A stretch of DNA of 64,000 nt. Origin: Flavobacterium alvei (GTDB lineage Bacteria; Bacteroidota; Bacteroidia; Flavobacteriales; Flavobacteriaceae). A program made the translations under genes and the position numbers. Of this stretch, positions 60,711-64,000 are shown one piece after another. The stretch covers positions 248,001 to 312,000 of the forward strand of contig NZ_PQVG01000006.1 in the NCBI RefSeq assembly GCF_002920895.1. The letters run 5' to 3'. The first letter of the stretch is position 1, and each line of letters starts with the position of its first letter. The notes beneath the pieces are model-generated. The model was not told the DNA's origin. It searched no databases and saw only the letters and a program-made list of their open reading frames with translations.

Positions 60711-60761
60711 AAAATCCGTTTTTATCCGTGTCTTTACGAAGTAAATCCGTGTCATCCGTGT
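60711..60761. repeat. Word repeat upstream of recG (left copy)
   Basis: ATCCGTTTTTATCCGTGTCT and GTAAATCCGTGTCATCCGTG are variants of one reiterated word. The inner hairpin TTTAC-GAA-GTAAA is at 60733-60745. The segment 60732-60750 is identical to 5024-5042. Its 3' part (60738-60761) is an inverted match, 20 of 24, to 62917-62940 beyond the far end of recG. Confidence 0.65.
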
Positions 60762-60765
60762 CCAA

Positions 60766-62901
60766 ATGCAGCAAAACCTATTAGAAACTTCCATCGAATA
60801 CCTCAAAGGCGTCGGTCCCAACCGCGGGACTTTGCTGCGCAAGGAATTGGGAATTCACAAGTACGGTCATTTGCTCAATTTTTTTCCCAATCGTTACATC
60901 GACAGGACACGCTATTACAAGATTAACGAATTGCAGAACAATGTTGCCGAAGTTCAAGTCATTGGCAAAATTATCAACATCAAAACCGTTGAGTTTGGCA
61001 AAAACCAAAAACGATTGGTCGCCACATTCGTGGACGATACGGGACAAATGGAACTCGTATGGTTTCAAGGGCACAAATGGATTCGGGAGAGTTTGAAACT
61101 CAATGAAATCTGCGTGATTTTCGGAAAATGTACTTCGTTTGGAAACACTTTCAATATGGCGCATCCCGAAATTGAGTTGATGACGGAGCACCAACAAAGT
61201 CTGCGCTCGGCGATGCAACCCGTTTATCCATCGACCGAAACTTTGGCAAACCGAGGCATTTCGAATCGGGTCATCAATAAAATGATGCAGCAATTGTTCG
61301 TGGAAACCCAAGCCAAATTCAGCGAAACTTTGCCCGATTATTTGATTGCCGAATTGAAACTGATTCCAAAAAATGCGGCTTTGTTCAATATTCATTTTCC
61401 AAAAAGTGCCGAAGCTTTGGCGAAAGCCCAATTCCGATTAAAATTCGAGGAATTGTTTTATATTCAATTGCAATTAATTACCAAAAACCTGATTCGGAAG
61501 CATAAAATCAAAGGACATCCGTTTACGAAAGTGGGCGACTATTTCAATAATTTTTACCAAAATCACCTGCCTTTTGAATTGACCAATGCCCAAAAAAGAG
61601 TCGTCAAGGAAATCCGAATCGATATGGGAAGCAACGCCCAAATGAACCGATTACTGCAAGGCGACGTAGGATCGGGAAAAACCATCGTGGCTTTGATGAG
61701 TATGCTTATAGCTTTAGATAACGGCTTTCAATCCTGCTTGATGGCACCAACAGAAATTTTGGCCAACCAACATTTCAACGGTTTAACTGAGTTATCCAAA
61801 GAATTGAATATCAATATAAAAATACTGACTGGTTCCACCAAAACTGCAGCTCGAAAAATCATTCACGAAGAACTCGAAAACGGCAGCTTGCACATTCTCA
61901 TTGGTACACACGCTTTATTGGAAGACAAAGTAAAATTTCAAAATTTGGGCTTGGCCGTGATTGACGAGCAACATCGTTTTGGGGTAGAACAACGATCAAA
62001 ATTATGGAAGAAATCCAATCCTAACCCCTCTGATGAAGGAGAACATATTCCGCCACACGTTTTGGTAATGACCGCCACGCCTATTCCGCGGACTTTAGCG
62101 ATGAGTTTGTATGGTGATTTGGATATTTCAGTGATTGACGAATTGCCTCCGGGACGAAAACCCATTCAAACTGTGCATCGATTTGATAGCAATCGACTGA
62201 AAGTATGGAAATTTATTCGAGACGAAATTGCCATTGGCAGACAAATTTACATCGTTTATCCACTGATTGAAGAATCGAAAACAATGGACTTAAAAGATTT
62301 GATCGACGGCTACGAAAGTATTTCTCGCGATTTTCCGTTGCCACAATATGCCATTTCCATCCTTCACGGCAAAATGAAACCAGCCGAAAAAGATGCCGAA
62401 ATGAAACGCTTTGCTGAAGGAAAAACCAACATTATGGTCGCCACCACCGTGATTGAAGTGGGCGTGAATATTCCGAATGCCAGCGTGATGATTATCGAAA
62501 ATGCGGAACGTTTTGGATTGTCGCAACTCCACCAACTTCGAGGTCGCGTGGGTCGTGGTGCCGAACAAAGTTATTGCATCCTGATGACCAGCCACAAATT
62601 GAGCGCCGACGGCAAAACCCGAATGGAAACAATGACACGAACCAACGATGGTTTCGAAATTGCCGAAGTCGATCTCAAATTACGTGGCCCTGGCGATTTA
62701 ATGGGAACACAACAAAGCGGTGTTTTGAACCTTCAAATTGCAGATATTGTTCGAGATAGAGATATTTTAGAATTGGCTCGCAATTATGCCTTGAAAATCC
62801 TAAAAGACGATGCCCCGATGCAAAAACCGGAAAATGCCGTTTTGAGAGCCACTTACATCGAGTTGACCAAGAAGAAAAACATTTGGAATTATATTAGTTA
62901 A
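60766..62901 (+). CDS. recG: ATP-dependent DNA helicase RecG
   Basis: Superfamily 2 helicase, 711 aa (the ATG directly follows a repeat element). It remodels stalled replication forks and Holliday junctions. The N-terminal wedge/OB domain has YLKGVGPNRGTLLRKELGI and FFPNRYIDR. Helicase motif I is GDVGSGKT (about residue 303), motif II VIDEQHRFG (DEQH), motif III TATPIPRTL, and motif VI QLRGRVGRG. The C-terminal GFEIAEVDLKLRGPGDLMGTQQSG is typical of RecG. Length is normal. It is bracketed by an imperfect inverted repeat. Confidence 0.97.
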   Translation: MQQNLLETSIEYLKGVGPNRGTLLRKELGIHKYGHLLNFFPNRYIDRTRYYKINELQNNVAEVQVIGKIINIKTVEFGKNQKRLVATFVDDTGQMELVWFQGHKWIRESLKLNEICVIFGKCTSFGNTFNMAHPEIELMTEHQQSLRSAMQPVYPSTETLANRGISNRVINKMMQQLFVETQAKFSETLPDYLIAELKLIPKNAALFNIHFPKSAEALAKAQFRLKFEELFYIQLQLITKNLIRKHKIKGHPFTKVGDYFNNFYQNHLPFELTNAQKRVVKEIRIDMGSNAQMNRLLQGDVGSGKTIVALMSMLIALDNGFQSCLMAPTEILANQHFNGLTELSKELNINIKILTGSTKTAARKIIHEELENGSLHILIGTHALLEDKVKFQNLGLAVIDEQHRFGVEQRSKLWKKSNPNPSDEGEHIPPHVLVMTATPIPRTLAMSLYGDLDISVIDELPPGRKPIQTVHRFDSNRLKVWKFIRDEIAIGRQIYIVYPLIEESKTMDLKDLIDGYESISRDFPLPQYAISILHGKMKPAEKDAEMKRFAEGKTNIMVATTVIEVGVNIPNASVMIIENAERFGLSQLHQLRGRVGRGAEQSYCILMTSHKLSADGKTRMETMTRTNDGFEIAEVDLKLRGPGDLMGTQQSGVLNLQIADIVRDRDILELARNYALKILKDDAPMQKPENAVLRATYIELTKKKNIWNYIS

Positions 62902-62916
62902 AGTGCGCTGAATAGC

Positions 62917-62940
62917 ACACGGGTAAAACAGATTTACTTC
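62917..62940. repeat. Word repeat downstream of recG (right, inverted copy)
   Basis: Positions 62917-62940 are the reverse complement of 60738-60761 at 20 of 24 positions. A small hairpin GTGC ... GCAC lies just before it (62903-62918), as the other copies also carry local hairpins. Confidence 0.55.
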
Positions 62941-63099
62941 CTAAAAACACTGATAAAAAATCGATTTTTTTTAAATTAAATTAAACCATTGTATTTTTTT
63001 CCGTGTCTAACTAAATTGTCATTTTTAGAGTATTAAAATTCATTGTTAATCAGTTGTTAAATAATTAACATAACTCCCATTTTTACGAATTCTAAAACC

Positions 63100-63107
63100 T
63101 AAATTTG
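63100..63107 (+). promoter_or_regulatory. Probable -7 box of the RND adaptor gene
   Basis: TAAATTTG matches TAnnTTTG, 46 bases upstream of the ATG at 63154. Confidence 0.5.
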
Positions 63108-63153
63108 TCATTATATACAAAACGAGAAATCTAATCTCACTTTCTGGACTATT

Positions 63154-64000
63154 ATGAAAATAAAACACATCGTTTATACCTTGCTAATTATTGGTTTCGG
63201 ATCATTTATTGCATACCGAATTGTTTCAAATAAAAATAAAAATGGCGATTCTAAAGGAAAGGATGGCAAAAACAAAGAAATAACCGTTAATGGAATTGTC
63301 ATAAAAACAGAAACTTTCGACAATACTATTTCGCTTTCTGGTTCTATTGAAGCCAATGAACAAGTAGAAATTCGCTCTGAAATTTCTGGAATTGTAGAAG
63401 GAATTTATTTTAAAGAAGGCAGCAATGTTTCAAAAGGACAATTGCTTTTTAAAGTAAATGATGTCGAATTGAGAGCGCAATTGCAACAAGCCAAAACCAA
63501 ACAAGGATTGGCTTCTGAAAACGAAAGAAGAGCCAAATTATTACTCGCAAAAGAAGCCATCAGCCAAGAAGAATATGATGTGGCCAGAGCTGATTTCAAA
63601 TTGGCACAATCTCAAGTACAACTTATTGATGCACAAATTGCCAAAACTTCGGTAAGAGCGCCCTTTTCTGGAAAAATTGGTTTACGCTCCATTTCACCCG
63701 GAACCTACATCACTCCTAGCCTTTTGGTTGCCAAATTGGTGAACGTTGGTCAATTAAAAATCACTTTTTCAGTACCTGAAAAATATGCCAACCAAATAAA
63801 AGTCAATTCGAATTTGAGTTTTACCGTTGTGGGGACTTCTGAAAAGCATTTTGCCAAAGTGTATGCCATCGAACCCGAAATTGAAATCGCTACCCGAACT
63901 TTACAAATCAGAGCTTTGGCAGAAAACAAAGATGGAAAATTATTGCCTGGAACTTTTGCCAACGTCGAATTGCCATTGGATGTTATAAAAGATGCCGTCG
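63154..64000 (+). CDS. RND efflux periplasmic adaptor subunit (3' end cut by window edge)
   Basis: Membrane-fusion protein of a multidrug-type RND efflux system; 282 codons are visible and the gene runs off the right edge. An N-terminal membrane anchor (about residues 6-22) is followed by lipoyl half-motifs SGSIEANEQVEIRSEISGIVEGIYFKEGSNVSKGQLLFKV and RAPFSGKIGLRSISPGTYIT. These flank a coiled-coil hairpin (about 105-160), with a beta-barrel after them (LKITFSVPEKYANQI). The pattern is closer to AcrA/MexA-like multidrug adaptors than to the metal adaptor at 23251. A pump gene should follow outside the window. Confidence 0.9.
   Translation, partial: MKIKHIVYTLLIIGFGSFIAYRIVSNKNKNGDSKGKDGKNKEITVNGIVIKTETFDNTISLSGSIEANEQVEIRSEISGIVEGIYFKEGSNVSKGQLLFKVNDVELRAQLQQAKTKQGLASENERRAKLLLAKEAISQEEYDVARADFKLAQSQVQLIDAQIAKTSVRAPFSGKIGLRSISPGTYITPSLLVAKLVNVGQLKITFSVPEKYANQIKVNSNLSFTVVGTSEKHFAKVYAIEPEIEIATRTLQIRALAENKDGKLLPGTFANVELPLDVIKDAV

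Noticed and set aside
1..64000. CRISPR array, rRNA operon, complete insertion sequence or prophage
   Set aside because: No regularly spaced direct repeats, no rRNA sequence, no transposase or integrase and no phage structural genes were seen on either strand.

Overview
The window reads as chromosomal DNA of a Flavobacterium-like member of the Bacteroidota (Flavobacteriaceae). The evidence is an AT-rich base composition, promoters of the TAnnTTTG type instead of TATAAT, a fused lpxC-fabZ gene, PorX and a C-terminal sorting domain of the type IX secretion system (T9SS), menaquinone and bacillithiol enzymes, and a typical flavobacterial gene order. It is mostly a dense core chromosome with one accessory island. 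No complete insertion sequence, CRISPR array, rRNA or replication origin is visible.

Layout. 1-6540: a cut-off ornithine aminotransferase, a secreted dienelactone-hydrolase/M28-peptidase pair, YegP, tRNA-His, bacillithiol deacetylase, isochorismate synthase and its thioesterase. 6667-10354: a beta-helix lipoprotein and a T9SS-exported endonuclease I. 10436-15978: purL and a long-chain acyl-CoA ligase. 16158-22582: a MarR-controlled fatty-acid beta-oxidation operon (fadN/fadA/fadE order as in Bacillus), with a broken four-helix-bundle (S23-type) gene inside it. 22680-28720: a divalent-metal RND efflux operon whose pump and outer-membrane channel are one polypeptide. 28873-32995: an LtaS-like membrane sulfatase-fold enzyme and a two-component system. 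33224-38468: YoaK, M15 peptidase, DUF4846, a VWA membrane protein and fabG. 38599-45343: the accessory island, with a WYL regulator, a frameshifted type IIG restriction-modification enzyme, a 262-aa protein of unknown function, small ORFs, a DUF5053 protein, a divergent HIRAN protein and a possible GIY-YIG-like protein. 45422-51688: a lipid A/EF-P/sucD cluster. 51820-64000: HD phosphohydrolase, 2H phosphoesterase, porX, tsaE, alanine dehydrogenase, TauE/SafE, several conserved unknowns, recG and a cut-off RND adaptor.

How the genes work together. The acyl-CoA ligase at 14206 activates fatty acids. FadE, FadN and FadA then run the beta-oxidation cycle, and a palindrome in the marR promoter suggests acyl-CoA-responsive autoregulation. 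LpxD, LpxC-FabZ and LpxA build lipid A precursors from 3-hydroxyacyl-ACP, to which FabG and FabZ also contribute. PorX signals to the T9SS, whose cargo includes the nuclease at 8300.

The most unusual signal is a set of non-coding intergenic elements. Each is built from its own short, reiterated AT-rich words on one side and their reverse complements on the other (1251-1343, 1418-1540, 4918-5056, 19054-19141, 37641-37721, 47706-47765, 49191-49260, 55641-55711). One such pair flanks the S23-type pseudogene, and another pair flanks recG. They are not explained by ordinary terminators and are the best candidate here for something poorly described.
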